Of a stretch of 64,000 nt of DNA, positions 17,299-28,269 are shown one piece after another. Origin of the DNA: Zoogloea sp. 1C4 (GTDB lineage Bacteria; Pseudomonadota; Gammaproteobacteria; Burkholderiales; Rhodocyclaceae). The position numbers were made by a program, and so were the translations under genes. How positions within the stretch are numbered: the first letter of the stretch is position 1; every line of letters begins with the position of its first letter. Where the stretch lies: the NCBI RefSeq assembly GCF_009469605.1, contig NZ_SSXU01000001.1, forward strand, positions 483,113 through 547,112, written 5' to 3'. The notes beneath the pieces were generated by a model. The model was given only the letters and a program-made list of their open reading frames with translations, did not search any database and had not been told where the DNA came from.

Positions 17299-19566
17299 TC
17301 AGCGACCCGCTTCGACGACGGTGAGCGCCGTCATGTTGACGATCCGCCGCACGGTGGCGGTCGGGGTGAGGATGTGCACCGGCTTGGCCGAGCCGAGCAG
17401 GATGGGGCCGATGGTCATGCCCTCGCCCGCAGCCGTCTTGAGCAGGTTGAAGGCGATGTTGGCCGCGTCCAGGGTCGGGAAGATCAGCAGGTTGGCGTCT
17501 TCCTTCATCTTGGCGTTGGGGAAGATCTGCTGACGGATCGCCGAATCCAGCGCCGCATCACCGTGCATCTCGCCTTCGACTTCCAGATCGCCATGCTCGG
17601 CGTGGAGCATCACCAGCGCCTTGCGCATCTTCTCGGCGGTGGGCGAGTTGTCGGTGCCGAAGCTGGAGTGGGACAGCAGCGCAATGCGCGGCTGGATGCC
17701 GAAGCGGCGCACTTCATCGGCGGCGAGGCGGGTCATCTCGACCACCTGCTCGGGCGTCGGGTCGTAATTGACGTAGGTGTCGCACAGGAACACCGTGCGG
17801 CCCGGCAGCGCCAGCAGGTTCATGGTGTAGAAGTTGCGCACGCCCTTCTGGCGGCCCAGCACCGTCTCGATGAACTTGAGGTGCAGGCCGTGCATGCCAT
17901 AGGTGCCGCAGATCATCCCGTCGGCGTAGCCGAACTTGAGGAGCAGCGAACCGAGCAGCGTGGGACGGCGGCGCACCTCGCGCTTGGCGTAATCCACCGA
18001 CACGCCCTTGCGCTCCATCAGCGAGTGATAGTGGGTCCACAGCTGGTCGTAGCGCGGGTCGGTTTCGGGATTGACGAGCTCGAAATCCAGTTCGGGGCGC
18101 AGGCGCAGGCCGAAGCGGTCGATGTTCTCGATCACCACGTCCGGGCGGCCGATCAGGATCGGGCGGCACAGGCCTTCGTCCACCACCGTCTGCACCGCGC
18201 GCATCACGCGCTCGGATTCGCCTTCCGAGAAGATGATCCGCTTGGGCGAGCGTTTGGCGGCCTGGAACACCGGCTTCATCACCAGGCCCGACTGCCACAC
18301 GAAGTTGTTGAGCTGCTGGCGATAGGCGTCGAAGTCGGTGATCGGGCGGGTCGCCACACCGGACTCCATCGCCGCGCGGGCAACCTCAGGCGCGATCTTG
18401 ACGATCAGGCGCGGATCGAAGGGCTTCGGGATGATGTACTCGGGGCCAAAGCCCGAGACGTTCTCGCCGTAGGCGGCGGCCACGATGTCGGAGGCTTCGG
18501 CGCGGGCCAGCTCGGCGATCGCCTTGACCGCGGCGAGCTTCATCTGGTCGGTGATGGTGGTGGCGCCCACGTCGAGTGCGCCCCGGAAGATGAACGGGAA
18601 GCACAGCACGTTGTTCACCTGGTTCGGGTAGTCCGAACGGCCGGTGGCCATCAGCGCGTCGCTGCGCACCTTCTTCACTTCTTCCGGCAGGATTTCCGGC
18701 GTCGGGTTGGCGAGCGCCATGATCAGCGGGCGCTCGGCCATCTTGGCGACCATCTCGGGCTTCAGCACGCCACCGGCGGAGAGGCCCAGGAACACGTCCG
18801 CGCCTTCGATCACTTCGCCCAGGGTGCGGGCGTCGGTCACCTTGGCGTAGCGCGCCTTGATCGGGTCCATCAGCTTGGTGCGACCTTCAAAGACCACGCC
18901 TTCGATGTCGGTCACCCAGATGTTGGACACCGGCACGCCGAGCATCACCAGCAGATCCAGACAGGCCAGCGCTGCGGCGCCAGCGCCAGAAGTGACCAGT
19001 TTGACCTTGGAGAGATCCTTGCCCAGCAGGTGCAGGCCGTTGAGCAGCGCCGCGCCCACCACGATGGCGGTGCCGTGCTGGTCGTCGTGGAAGACCGGGA
19101 TCTTCATCCGCTCGCGCAGCTTGCTCTCGATGTAGAAGCACTCCGGCGCCTTGATGTCTTCGAGGTTGATGCCGCCGAAGGTCGGCTCCAGCGCGGCGAT
19201 CATGTCGATCAGCTTGTCGGCGTCGGGTTCGTCGATCTCCAGGTCGAACACGTCGATGCCGGCGAACTTCTTGAACAGCACGCCCTTGCCTTCCATCACC
19301 GGCTTGGCGGCCAGCGGGCCGATGTTGCCCAGGCCGAGCACCGCGGTGCCGTTGGTGACGACGCCGATCAGGTTGCTGCGGGAAGTCAGGTTGGCGGCCT
19401 CGGCCGGATCTTCGACGATGGCGTCGCAGGCTGCGGCGACGCCCGGGGAGTAGGCCAGCGACAAATCCTGCTGGTTGGTCAGGGCCTTGGTGGGGGCGAT
19501 CGAAATCTTGCCCGGGCGCGGATAGCGGTGGTATTCCAGGGCGGCCTGACGAATGCGTTCATCCAT
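17299..19566 (-). CDS. maeB: NADP-dependent malic enzyme, MaeB type
   Basis: Oxidatively decarboxylates malate to pyruvate with NADP. The 755-residue protein has an N-terminal malic enzyme domain (about 1-430), with [20 protein letters not shown] and [14 protein letters not shown] (read in parts) and a nucleotide-binding [10 protein letters not shown]. The C-terminal part is phosphotransacetylase-like (about 430-755), with [14 protein letters not shown] and [14 protein letters not shown], which is regulatory rather than catalytic in MaeB. The ATG at 19566 has GGAGAGACAACAGC upstream. It diverges from pckG, so the two enzymes linking C4 and C3 pools share one control region. Confidence 0.96.
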   Translation of the reverse strand: MDERIRQAALEYHRYPRPGKISIAPTKALTNQQDLSLAYSPGVAAACDAIVEDPAEAANLTSRSNLIGVVTNGTAVLGLGNIGPLAAKPVMEGKGVLFKKFAGIDVFDLEIDEPDADKLIDMIAALEPTFGGINLEDIKAPECFYIESKLRERMKIPVFHDDQHGTAIVVGAALLNGLHLLGKDLSKVKLVTSGAGAAALACLDLLVMLGVPVSNIWVTDIEGVVFEGRTKLMDPIKARYAKVTDARTLGEVIEGADVFLGLSAGGVLKPEMVAKMAERPLIMALANPTPEILPEEVKKVRSDALMATGRSDYPNQVNNVLCFPFIFRGALDVGATTITDQMKLAAVKAIAELARAEASDIVAAAYGENVSGFGPEYIIPKPFDPRLIVKIAPEVARAAMESGVATRPITDFDAYRQQLNNFVWQSGLVMKPVFQAAKRSPKRIIFSEGESERVMRAVQTVVDEGLCRPILIGRPDVVIENIDRFGLRLRPELDFELVNPETDPRYDQLWTHYHSLMERKGVSVDYAKREVRRRPTLLGSLLLKFGYADGMICGTYGMHGLHLKFIETVLGRQKGVRNFYTMNLLALPGRTVFLCDTYVNYDPTPEQVVEMTRLAADEVRRFGIQPRIALLSHSSFGTDNSPTAEKMRKALVMLHAEHGDLEVEGEMHGDAALDSAIRQQIFPNAKMKEDANLLIFPTLDAANIAFNLLKTAAGEGMTIGPILLGSAKPVHILTPTATVRRIVNMTALTVVEAGR

Positions 19567-19876
19567 GCTGTTGTCTCTCCAGGTGGTGTGTTTATGGGTT
19601 CGTACGCCCATGATGGGAGCACGGATTCATTGAGGCTATTCGTGACATCCACAGCATTTGAACGTGACGCGCGAATGACGTCGATCGATGAACCGTGGCA
19701 TAATTATAGGCTAGCTTATCCGGGGTAATTCCTGATTGGGCCTACTGCGGCCCAAGACGATCAAGCCAATAATACGCGCCGAGCCCTGGTGGCCAAAAGA
19801 CGCGATCGCCCAGCCGGCGGACTCCCGAGCCGGCACATGAAACAACGCAATCCGTAACGTCCTGGAGAATCGTCAG
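19567..19876. promoter_or_regulatory. Divergent control region maeB / pckG
   Basis: This 310-bp gene-free region separates the divergent malic enzyme and PEP carboxykinase genes. Around 19699-19708 the sequence CATAATTATA offers a -10-like element on either strand (CATAAT rightward, TATAAT leftward), but no good -35 hexamer is at the right distance. CTGGAGAA at 19861-19868 is the pckG ribosome-binding site. Shared control of anaplerotic and gluconeogenic enzymes is plausible. Confidence 0.5.
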
Positions 19877-21733
<1,857 letters not shown>

Positions 21734-21770
21734 AGCCGCCGGCAGCCGCGAGGCTGCCACTGCTGCACAC

Positions 21771-21800
21771 AAAAGCGCCGGGCAACCGGCGCTTTTTGTT
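21771..21800 (+). terminator. Terminator after pckG
   Basis: Perfect 11-bp stem AAAAGCGCCGG/CCGGCGCTTTT with a GCAA tetraloop, followed by TGTTTG; the T-run is part of the stem. Confidence 0.9.
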
Positions 21801-21910
21801 TGTGCGGGCCCGGTGGCGCTCGCCGCCGTCTCCCGCTGCCCCCTGTCTGGCAAGCGACAAAGCTCAGCGCACCCCCTGCCATTCCTGCCCCGACTTTTCC
21901 TCATTACGCC

Positions 21911-22133
21911 GTAAGAAATACACTTTTTCTCGCTGAAAGGGCGTTTCAGGCGGAGAAACGTCAATTCAGGCCGTGAATCGACGTTTCCCTCGCAAGAAAG
22001 TCGGTTTCACGCGCCGAAACGATCCCTACGCCCCGCGCAACGCAGTTTCAGGCGATGAATCGACGATGCGCGCGATGAAACGCCGTTTCGGCAACGCGCA
22101 TTGACGATTCGCGCGCTGCAGGCATCTTTCTCC
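21911..22133. repeat. Degenerate ~20-bp tandem array of self-complementary units
   Basis: Ten to eleven units of 19-22 bp run head to tail. The best unit boundaries are 21911, 21932, 21952, 21972, 21992, 22013, 22033, 22054, 22074, 22093 and 22115. The working consensus is GNNGAAACGNCGTTTCAGGC, in which GAAAC and GTTTC are complementary. Clear units include GCTGAAAGGGCGTTTCAGGC and GATGAAACGCCGTTTCGGC. Units diverge by several bases each, mostly in step with the symmetry. There is no unique spacer, so it is not a CRISPR. It lies in a 688-bp gap between convergent genes (pckG and a FAH hydrolase), so it is not an ordinary promoter. Function unknown. Confidence 0.75.
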
Positions 22134-22183
22134 ATCCGCCAAGATGGCTTTTCATGGACAAGAATGAATCAGGGCCAGGGAAT

Positions 22184-22201
22184 GTCGGACTGAAGTCCGA
22201 C
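22184..22201. repeat. REP-like palindrome
   Basis: GTCGGACT-GA-AGTCCGAC, a perfect 8-bp stem with a 2-nt loop, followed by CTACAG. It resembles the short extragenic palindromes scattered through GC-rich proteobacteria. Only one copy was noticed in this window. The surrounding 22134-22421 holds no gene that could be supported. Confidence 0.6.
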
Positions 22202-22421
22202 CTACAGATCGGTGAGGCTTCAACCCACACACCCGCGAAACCCCTGCAGGGCGGCCTTCGGTCCGACAAACCACACCCAAAAGCACCTGCCACACGGCCA
22301 GCACCAGGCCGCCAGCGCCGGCAATAAACGGAATGAACGGAAGGAGGATCCAGCCCCGACCACAGGATGGGCCGGGGTGGCGCGAGGCCGGATCGAAGTC
22401 AGGCCTCGCCCTTGCGCGGGC

Positions 22422-23270
22422 TCAGTCACCCGCCACGATGCGCTGGCGCTGGCTGCCGAGGCCGGAGATACCCAGCTCCACCACATCGCCCACCTTGAGG
22501 AACTGGGGCGGCTTGAAACCCATGCCGACACCCGGCGGCGTGCCGGTGATGATGAGATCGCCGGGTTCGAGGGTCATGATGCGGCTCAGATACGCCACCA
22601 CCTGGGCGCAGGAGAAGATCATCAGGCTCGTGGTGCCGGTCTGCTTGCGCTGGCCGTTCACGTCCAGCCACAGGTCGAGCTTCTGGGGGTCGGGCACTTC
22701 ATCCTTGGTCACCAGCCACGGCCCCACCGGGCCGAAGGTGTCGAAGCCCTTGCCCTTGCCCCACTGGCCGCCGCTGCGCTGGAGCTGCCAGTCGCGGGCC
22801 GACACATCGTTGGCCAGCACGTAGCCGGCCACATGGTCGAGCGCCTCGGCCTCGGAAACCTTGCGGGCGCGGCTGCCGATCACGATGCCCAGTTCCACCT
22901 CCCAGTCCATCTGAGTGGATTCGGGCGGATGGATGATGTCATCGTTGGCGCCGCACAGGCAGCTGGTCCACTTGGGAAAGATCACCGGCTCGACGGGCAC
23001 CGGCATGTTCGACTCGACCGCATGGTCGTGGTAGTTGAGGCCGATGGCCACATACTTGGGCGTGCCGTTCCAGGGCACACCGAGGCGAGGGTTGCCCGGC
23101 ACCACAGGCAGCCGAGCCGGATCGACCGCCGCCAGCGCGGCCAGGGCTTCCGGCGCAAGGCGCCTCGGGGTGATGTCGTCGATGAGGCCGGAAAGGTCGC
23201 GGAGGGTGCCTTCCGCATCCAGCAGGCCGGGTTTCTCCTGGCCCACCGGGCCGTAGCGCAGCAGTTTCAT
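22422..23270 (-). CDS. Fumarylacetoacetate hydrolase (FAH) family protein
   Basis: Metal-dependent hydrolase or isomerase of the FAH superfamily, acting on C-C bonds of 1,3-dicarbonyl-like acids. The 282-residue product has the short N-terminal domain (MKLLRYGPVGQEKPGLLD) and the catalytic domain with KYVAIGLNYHDHAVES, DWEVELGIVIG (metal-binding Glu residues), ANDVSARDWQ, and LEPGDLIITGTPPGVGMG. It is closest to the ureidoglycolate lyase / 2,4-diketo-3-deoxy-L-fuconate hydrolase type, but the substrate cannot be read from sequence. It follows purT by 77 bp on the same strand; a metabolic link to purT is not evident. Confidence 0.9.
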   Translation of the reverse strand: MKLLRYGPVGQEKPGLLDAEGTLRDLSGLIDDITPRRLAPEALAALAAVDPARLPVVPGNPRLGVPWNGTPKYVAIGLNYHDHAVESNMPVPVEPVIFPKWTSCLCGANDDIIHPPESTQMDWEVELGIVIGSRARKVSEAEALDHVAGYVLANDVSARDWQLQRSGGQWGKGKGFDTFGPVGPWLVTKDEVPDPQKLDLWLDVNGQRKQTGTTSLMIFSCAQVVAYLSRIMTLEPGDLIITGTPPGVGMGFKPPQFLKVGDVVELGISGLGSQRQRIVAGD

Positions 23271-23347
23271 GGCGTGTCTCCTTCATCGGGCCGCCCCGCG
23301 GCCTTGTTATTGTGGGGGAAGGCGGGCGGCCCTCCCCCGTGCCGGCC

Positions 23348-24562
23348 TCAGCCCTGAACCGGGCGAACCTTGCCGGCGGCCAGCTTGGCGCGGCTGCGGG
23401 CTTCGTCGGTGTCGGCACCATTGGCCACCACCACGCCCATGCGGCGCTTCACGAAAGCCTCGGGCTTGCCGAACAGGCGGATGTCGGTACGCGGCACGGC
23501 CAGCGCCTCGGCCACGCCCTCGAAGGCGATGCCCGCCGCCTCCATACCACCATAGATCACCGCCGACGCACCGGGTTCGGCGAGGCTCACATCCACCGGC
23601 AGGCCAAGGATGGCGCGGGCGTGGAGCTCGAACTCGGAGAAGCGCTGGGAGCACAGGGTGACGAGGCCGGTGTCGTGGGGCCGCGGGCTCACTTCCGAGA
23701 ACCACACCATGTCGCCCTTCACGAAGAGCTCGACGCCGAACAGCCCGCGCCCGCCGAGGTTGCCGGTGACGGCGCCGGCGATCTCCCGGGCACGCTCCAG
23801 GGCCTTCGGGCTCATCGCCTGGGGCTGCCAGGATTCCACGTAGTCGCCCGACACCTGCACATGGCCGATGGGGTCGCAGAAGTAGGTCTGCACCGCGCCG
23901 CCCGTGTCGTTGGCGCGCACGGTGAGCAGGGTGATCTCGTAGTCGAAATCGATGAAGCCTTCGACGATCACCCGGCCCTGATTGACGCGTCCGCCGGCGG
24001 CGGCGTAGTCCCACGCCTTCTGCACGTCGTCCGGCCCCTTGAGCAGCGACTGACCCTTGCCGGACGAGGACATCACCGGCTTCACGATGCACGGGTAGCC
24101 AATGGCCGGCTTGCCGTCGCTGCCGTCGATGGCGGCCTGCAGCTCGGCCAGCGAGTCGGCAAAACGGTAGGGCGAGGTGGCAAGGCCCAGCTCCTCGGCG
24201 GCAAGGCGGCGGATGCCCTCGCGGTTCATCGTAAGGCGCGCGGCGCGGGCGGTGGGGATCACCGTGGCAAGGCCTTCGGCCTCGATTCTCTCGAGCATGT
24301 CGGTGGCGATGGCCTCGATCTCCGGCACGATCAGGTGGGGCTTCTCCTGCTCCACCAGCGCCCTCAGCGCGGCGCCGTCGGTCATCGGGATCACGTGGGC
24401 GCGGTGGGCCACCTGATGGCCGGGGGCATTGGGGTAACGATCGACCGCGATGGTCTCGACGCCCAGGCGCTGCAGCGCGATCAAGACTTCCTTGCCCAGC
24501 TCGCCGGAGCCGAGAAGCATCACGCGCAGGGCGGACGGGGAAAGAGGGGTGCCGAATCTCAT
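23348..24562 (-). CDS. purT: Formate-dependent phosphoribosylglycinamide formyltransferase
   Basis: ATP-grasp enzyme converting GAR, formate and ATP to FGAR, the folate-independent third step of purine synthesis. The 404-residue protein has [20 protein letters not shown] at its N-terminus, [17 protein letters not shown], the ATP-grasp [11 protein letters not shown] loop, and the C-terminal [22 protein letters not shown] block characteristic of PurT and PurK. The length and SSGKGQS loop separate it from PurK, which is also encoded in this window at 60-61 kb. It starts 203 bp from the divergent exoprotein gene. Confidence 0.95.
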   Translation of the reverse strand: MRFGTPLSPSALRVMLLGSGELGKEVLIALQRLGVETIAVDRYPNAPGHQVAHRAHVIPMTDGAALRALVEQEKPHLIVPEIEAIATDMLERIEAEGLATVIPTARAARLTMNREGIRRLAAEELGLATSPYRFADSLAELQAAIDGSDGKPAIGYPCIVKPVMSSSGKGQSLLKGPDDVQKAWDYAAAGGRVNQGRVIVEGFIDFDYEITLLTVRANDTGGAVQTYFCDPIGHVQVSGDYVESWQPQAMSPKALERAREIAGAVTGNLGGRGLFGVELFVKGDMVWFSEVSPRPHDTGLVTLCSQRFSEFELHARAILGLPVDVSLAEPGASAVIYGGMEAAGIAFEGVAEALAVPRTDIRLFGKPEAFVKRRMGVVVANGADTDEARSRAKLAAGKVRPVQG

Positions 24563-24765
24563 GGGGCGCTCCGGGTAAATGAGTGTGGGGAGAGAGGGCG
24601 CCGATCATAGCACCGGGGCCCGGACCGGCAAGGCCGCACCAACCCGATCGACGCCCCCGTATCCAACAAACCCACTTCGGGTAACTCAAAACAACCAAAA
24701 CGACTAACAATTCATCATGACTACCGGGATAATTTAGGACATTCACCACTCCGGAAGAGAAAATC

Positions 24766-27700
24766 ATGGCCGACATCCTGGGCTCCACCAGCTCCACCGC
24801 CACGCTCGCCATCAACGGCCTCGGCGGTATCAGTTCCATCGAAACCGCGGGAGATCAGGACTGGTGGAAAGTCAGCCTGACGGCGGGGACGGCCTACACC
24901 TTCCGGCTTGACACGCTCACCTTCGGCGGCGTGGGCGACCCGCTGCTGCGCCTGCTCGACGCCACCGGCCGCCAGCTCGCCTGGAACGACGACGCCGGCG
25001 GAACCCTCAATTCGGCGCTGAGCTTCACCGCCACCCAGTCCGGCAGCTACTTCCTTTCGGCCCAGGGCTACGGCTCCGCCACCGGCAACTACGTGATCTC
25101 GGCCACCACGGCGGCAACCGTGCCCGTGCTCAGCATCGCCGCCACTTCCGCCAGCCAGGCCGAAGGCAACAGCGGCAGCACGGCCTTCACCTTCACCGTC
25201 ACCCGCAGCGGCAGCACCGTCGGCAGCAGCACGGTCAACTGGGCGGTGGCCGGCGGCTCCGCCAGCTCCGCCGACTTCACCGGTGGCGTGCTCCCGGGCG
25301 GCACCCTCACTTTTGCCGCGGGCGAAACCTCCAGGCTCATCACCATCAACGTGGCCGGCGACACCCAGATCGAGGCCGACGAAGATTTCAAGGTAGTCCT
25401 CTCGGCGCCCACCGGGGCCACGCTCGGCACCTCCGCCGCGCTGGGCACCATCCTCAACGACGACGTCCTCCCCACTCTCGCCATCGCCGCCACCAGCGCC
25501 AGCAAGGCCGAGGGCAGCAGCGGTACGACGCCCTTCACCTTCACCGTCACCCGCAGCGGCAACACGAGCAGCGTCTCCACCGTGGCCTGGAGCGTCATCG
25601 AAGGCACCGCCGGCCTCAACGCCGCCGACTTCTCCGGCCCCACCTCCGGCGTCCTCAGCTTTGCCGCCGGCGAGACCAGCAAGGTCATCAGCCTGAATGT
25701 CGCAGGGGATTCCGTCGTCGAAGCCAACGAAGCGTTCTACGTGAACCTCACCACGCCCACCGGCGCCACCCTCGGCACCGCCTCGGCGACGGGCACCATC
25801 CTCAACGACGACATGCTGCCCACCCTCGGCATCGCCGCCACCAGCGCCAGCAAGGCCGAGGGCAACAGCGGCACGACGCCCTTCACCTTCACCGTCACCC
25901 GCAGTGGCAACACCGGCATCGCCTCCAGCGTGAACTGGGCCGTCGCCAACGGCACGGCCACCGCTGCCGACTTCACTGGCGGCGTGCTCCCCACCGGCTC
26001 GGTGAGCTTCGCCGTCGGTGAAACCAGCAAGACCATCACCGTCAACGTGGCCGGCGACGCCCTCGTCGAAGCCAACGAGACCTTCAACGTCGTCCTGTCC
26101 GGCGCTGCTGGCGCCACCCTAGGCACCGCCAGCGCCACTGGCACCATCCTCAACGACGACACCCTCCCCACCCTCGCCATCGCCGCCACCAGCGCCAGCA
26201 AGGCCGAGGGCAACAGCGGCACGACGCCCTTCACCTTCACCGTCACCCGCAGTGGCAACACCGGCGGCGCCTCCACCGTGGCCTGGAGCGTCGTCGAAGG
26301 CACCGCCACCCTTAACGCCGCCGACTTCTCCGGCCCCACCTCCGGCGTCCTCAGCTTTGCCGCTGGCGAGACCAGAAAGGTCATCAGCCTGAATGTCGCA
26401 GGAGATTCCGTCGTCGAAGCCAACGAAGCGTTCTACGTGAACCTCACCACGCCCACCGGCGCCACCCTCGGCACCGCCAGCGCCGTCGGCACCATCCTCA
26501 ACGACGACGTCCTCCCCACTCTAGCCATCGCCGCCACCAGCGCCAGCAAGGCCGAGGGCAACAGCGGCTCGACGCCCTTCACCTTTACCGTGACGCGCGC
26601 CGGCACGACGACGGCGGCCTCCACCGTCAACTGGGCCGTCTCCGGCGGCACGGCCACCGCTGCCGACTTCACCGGCGGGGTGCTGCCCGGTGGCTCGATC
26701 AGCTTTGCCGTCGGTGAAACCAGCAAGACCATCACCGTCAACGTGGCCGGCGACACTGCTGTCGAAGCCAATGAAACCTTCAACGTCGTGCTGAGCGGCG
26801 CAGCCGGCGCGACCCTGACGACCGCCAGCGCGGCAGCCACCATCCTCAACGACGACGCAGCCGCCAACCGCCCCGGCATCGACAACAGCATCGCCGCCGT
26901 CACCTATATTTCGGTCCCCAGTTCGGTGGACGACAGCATCGAGAACCTCGTCAGCAACCAGAAGTGGGGGGGTGCAATCGGGACCGGTGCATCACTCACC
27001 TACAGCTTCTCCACGGCCACCTCGGTCTTCAATTACGAGAACATCTTCAACGGCAAGGTGGCCCACGCGCCCGTCTCGGCGCTGACCAGCGCCCAGCGGG
27101 CCGCGGCCCAGCAGGCGATGGGGTCTGTCTCGGCGATCTGCAATATCACCTTCAGCGAAGTGGCCGACACGGCCACAAGCGCGGGCGACATCCGCTGGTC
27201 GGTCACCGGATCGCCCAACGAGGGAACGGCCGACGCCTGGTATCCGAGCCGCTCGGCGCTGGGTGGTGACATCTGGTTCAAGGCCAACGGCTACACCAAC
27301 CCGGCTCAGGGCAACTACGACTACGCCACCTTCATCCACGAGCTCGGCCACGCCATGGGTCTGGATCACCCCCACAGCGGCACGCCGGCCCCCGAGTCCG
27401 GCGAGGACCAGCTCAAGTACAGCGTGATGAGCTACCGCAGCTACGACGGCGCCCCGCTCACCGGGTACACCACCAGCTTCTACCCTGTCGATTACATGCT
27501 CAACGACATCGCCGCCCTGCAGTACCTCTATGGCGCCAACACGAGCTACAACACCGGCAACGACGTCTACACCTGGACCACCGGCGGCCGCATCTACGAC
27601 TGCATCTGGGATGCGGGCGGCAACGACACCATCGACGCCAGCAACCAGACCCAGGGTGTCAGCCTCAACCTCAACGCGGGCAGCTGGTCGTCCATCGGCA

Positions 27701-28182
27701 ATACGTTCCACAACGGCAGCACCTACGTGCGCGACAGCCTGGGCATTGCCTACGGCGCAACCATCGAGAACGCCAAGGGCACCGCCCTGGCCGACACCAT
27801 CGTCGGCAACGATGTCGCCAACCGGATCGTCGGCGGTGGTGGCAGTGACACCCTGACCGGCGGAAACGGGGCCGACCAGTTCATGTTCTCCGTCGCCGCA
27901 GATGGCGGTGACACCATCACCGACTTCTCGTCCGCCGCCGGCGACAGGATTCAGGTGATCGCGGCCAACTTCGGCCTAACTGCCGGCGGAACGGCGCTGC
28001 TGCGTTCTGCCACCAGCCTGCCTGCCGCCATCGGGCCGGCAGGCCAGTTCCTCTACAACACCACCAACGGCCAGTTGTGGTTCGACCGGGACGGCGTGGG
28101 CGCCGGCGCCGCCGTCCAGCTCGCAACCCTCAGCAACCGTGCAGCCCTGAGCGCCAGCGACATCCAGCTTGTGAGCGCCTGA
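24766..28182 (+). CDS. Calx-beta repeat / serralysin-type secreted metalloprotease
   Basis: Large exoprotein of 1138 residues, probably exported by the type I system encoded immediately downstream. Domains in order: a pre-peptidase-type beta domain (about 5-112, GDQDWWKVSLTAGTAYTFRL), five Calx-beta repeats of about 117 residues (about 121-703), an M10 metallopeptidase (about 710-970) and a short C-terminal RTX-like part (GGGGSDTLTGGNGADQF). The zinc site HELGHAMGLDHPH begins at His858 with catalytic Glu859, and the Met-turn is YSVMSYRSYDG. No N-terminal signal peptide is present, as expected for type I secretion. Only about one RTX nonapeptide pair is clear, fewer than in classical serralysins. 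Confidence 0.93.
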   Translation: MADILGSTSSTATLAINGLGGISSIETAGDQDWWKVSLTAGTAYTFRLDTLTFGGVGDPLLRLLDATGRQLAWNDDAGGTLNSALSFTATQSGSYFLSAQGYGSATGNYVISATTAATVPVLSIAATSASQAEGNSGSTAFTFTVTRSGSTVGSSTVNWAVAGGSASSADFTGGVLPGGTLTFAAGETSRLITINVAGDTQIEADEDFKVVLSAPTGATLGTSAALGTILNDDVLPTLAIAATSASKAEGSSGTTPFTFTVTRSGNTSSVSTVAWSVIEGTAGLNAADFSGPTSGVLSFAAGETSKVISLNVAGDSVVEANEAFYVNLTTPTGATLGTASATGTILNDDMLPTLGIAATSASKAEGNSGTTPFTFTVTRSGNTGIASSVNWAVANGTATAADFTGGVLPTGSVSFAVGETSKTITVNVAGDALVEANETFNVVLSGAAGATLGTASATGTILNDDTLPTLAIAATSASKAEGNSGTTPFTFTVTRSGNTGGASTVAWSVVEGTATLNAADFSGPTSGVLSFAAGETRKVISLNVAGDSVVEANEAFYVNLTTPTGATLGTASAVGTILNDDVLPTLAIAATSASKAEGNSGSTPFTFTVTRAGTTTAASTVNWAVSGGTATAADFTGGVLPGGSISFAVGETSKTITVNVAGDTAVEANETFNVVLSGAAGATLTTASAAATILNDDAAANRPGIDNSIAAVTYISVPSSVDDSIENLVSNQKWGGAIGTGASLTYSFSTATSVFNYENIFNGKVAHAPVSALTSAQRAAAQQAMGSVSAICNITFSEVADTATSAGDIRWSVTGSPNEGTADAWYPSRSALGGDIWFKANGYTNPAQGNYDYATFIHELGHAMGLDHPHSGTPAPESGEDQLKYSVMSYRSYDGAPLTGYTTSFYPVDYMLNDIAALQYLYGANTSYNTGNDVYTWTTGGRIYDCIWDAGGNDTIDASNQTQGVSLNLNAGSWSSIGNTFHNGSTYVRDSLGIAYGATIENAKGTALADTIVGNDVANRIVGGGGSDTLTGGNGADQFMFSVAADGGDTITDFSSAAGDRIQVIAANFGLTAGGTALLRSATSLPAAIGPAGQFLYNTTNGQLWFDRDGVGAGAAVQLATLSNRAALSASDIQLVSA
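25126..26874 (+). repeat. Five tandem Calx-beta coding repeats, ABABA pattern
   Basis: Five ~350-bp units inside the exoprotein gene, each ending in a TILNDD-type acidic turn. Units 2 and 4 form one subtype (AWSVxEGTA, NAADFSGPTSGVLSFAAGET, NEAFYVNLTTPTGATLGTA). Units 1, 3 and 5 form another (NWAV, ADFTGGVLP, FNVVLSGAAGATL in 3 and 5). Units 2 and 4 are almost identical at DNA level, suggesting duplication of a ~700-bp A-B pair or recent gene conversion. Such arrays can change length by recombination. Confidence 0.9.
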
Positions 28183-28198
28183 GCCCCCTGATCGGCCA

Positions 28199-28228
28199 CG
28201 ACAACCGGGCAGCCACGCCCGGTTGTCG
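28199..28228 (+). terminator. Strong hairpin between exoprotein and exporter genes
   Basis: Perfect 12-bp stem CGACAACCGGGC/GCCCGGTTGTCG with a 6-nt loop, 16 bp after the exoprotein stop. There is no T-run afterwards, so it may be an mRNA-stabilising or partial attenuating element that lowers exporter expression relative to the exoprotein, rather than a full terminator. Confidence 0.6.
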
Positions 28229-28269
28229 CTGGCCTGCCCCACCGTCGCGCCCTCGCCGGAACCCTCCGC

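Noticed and set aside
16279..19728. 1149-codon plus-strand open frame antisense to the patatin and maeB genes
   Set aside because: His/Arg/Gly-rich translation with no motifs, and the opposite strand encodes two convincing enzymes.
21911..22133. CRISPR array
   Set aside because: Units are contiguous with no spacers, 20 bp is too short, and units diverge strongly. No cas genes are near.
23314..23338. Terminator between purT and the FAH gene
   Set aside because: GGGGGA/TCCCCC can pair but no T-run follows on the minus strand; left unannotated.
25126..26874. Interpreting the ~350-bp repeats as an assembly duplication
   Set aside because: Repeats are in frame, each a full Calx-beta fold with diverged subtypes, as expected for natural domain arrays.
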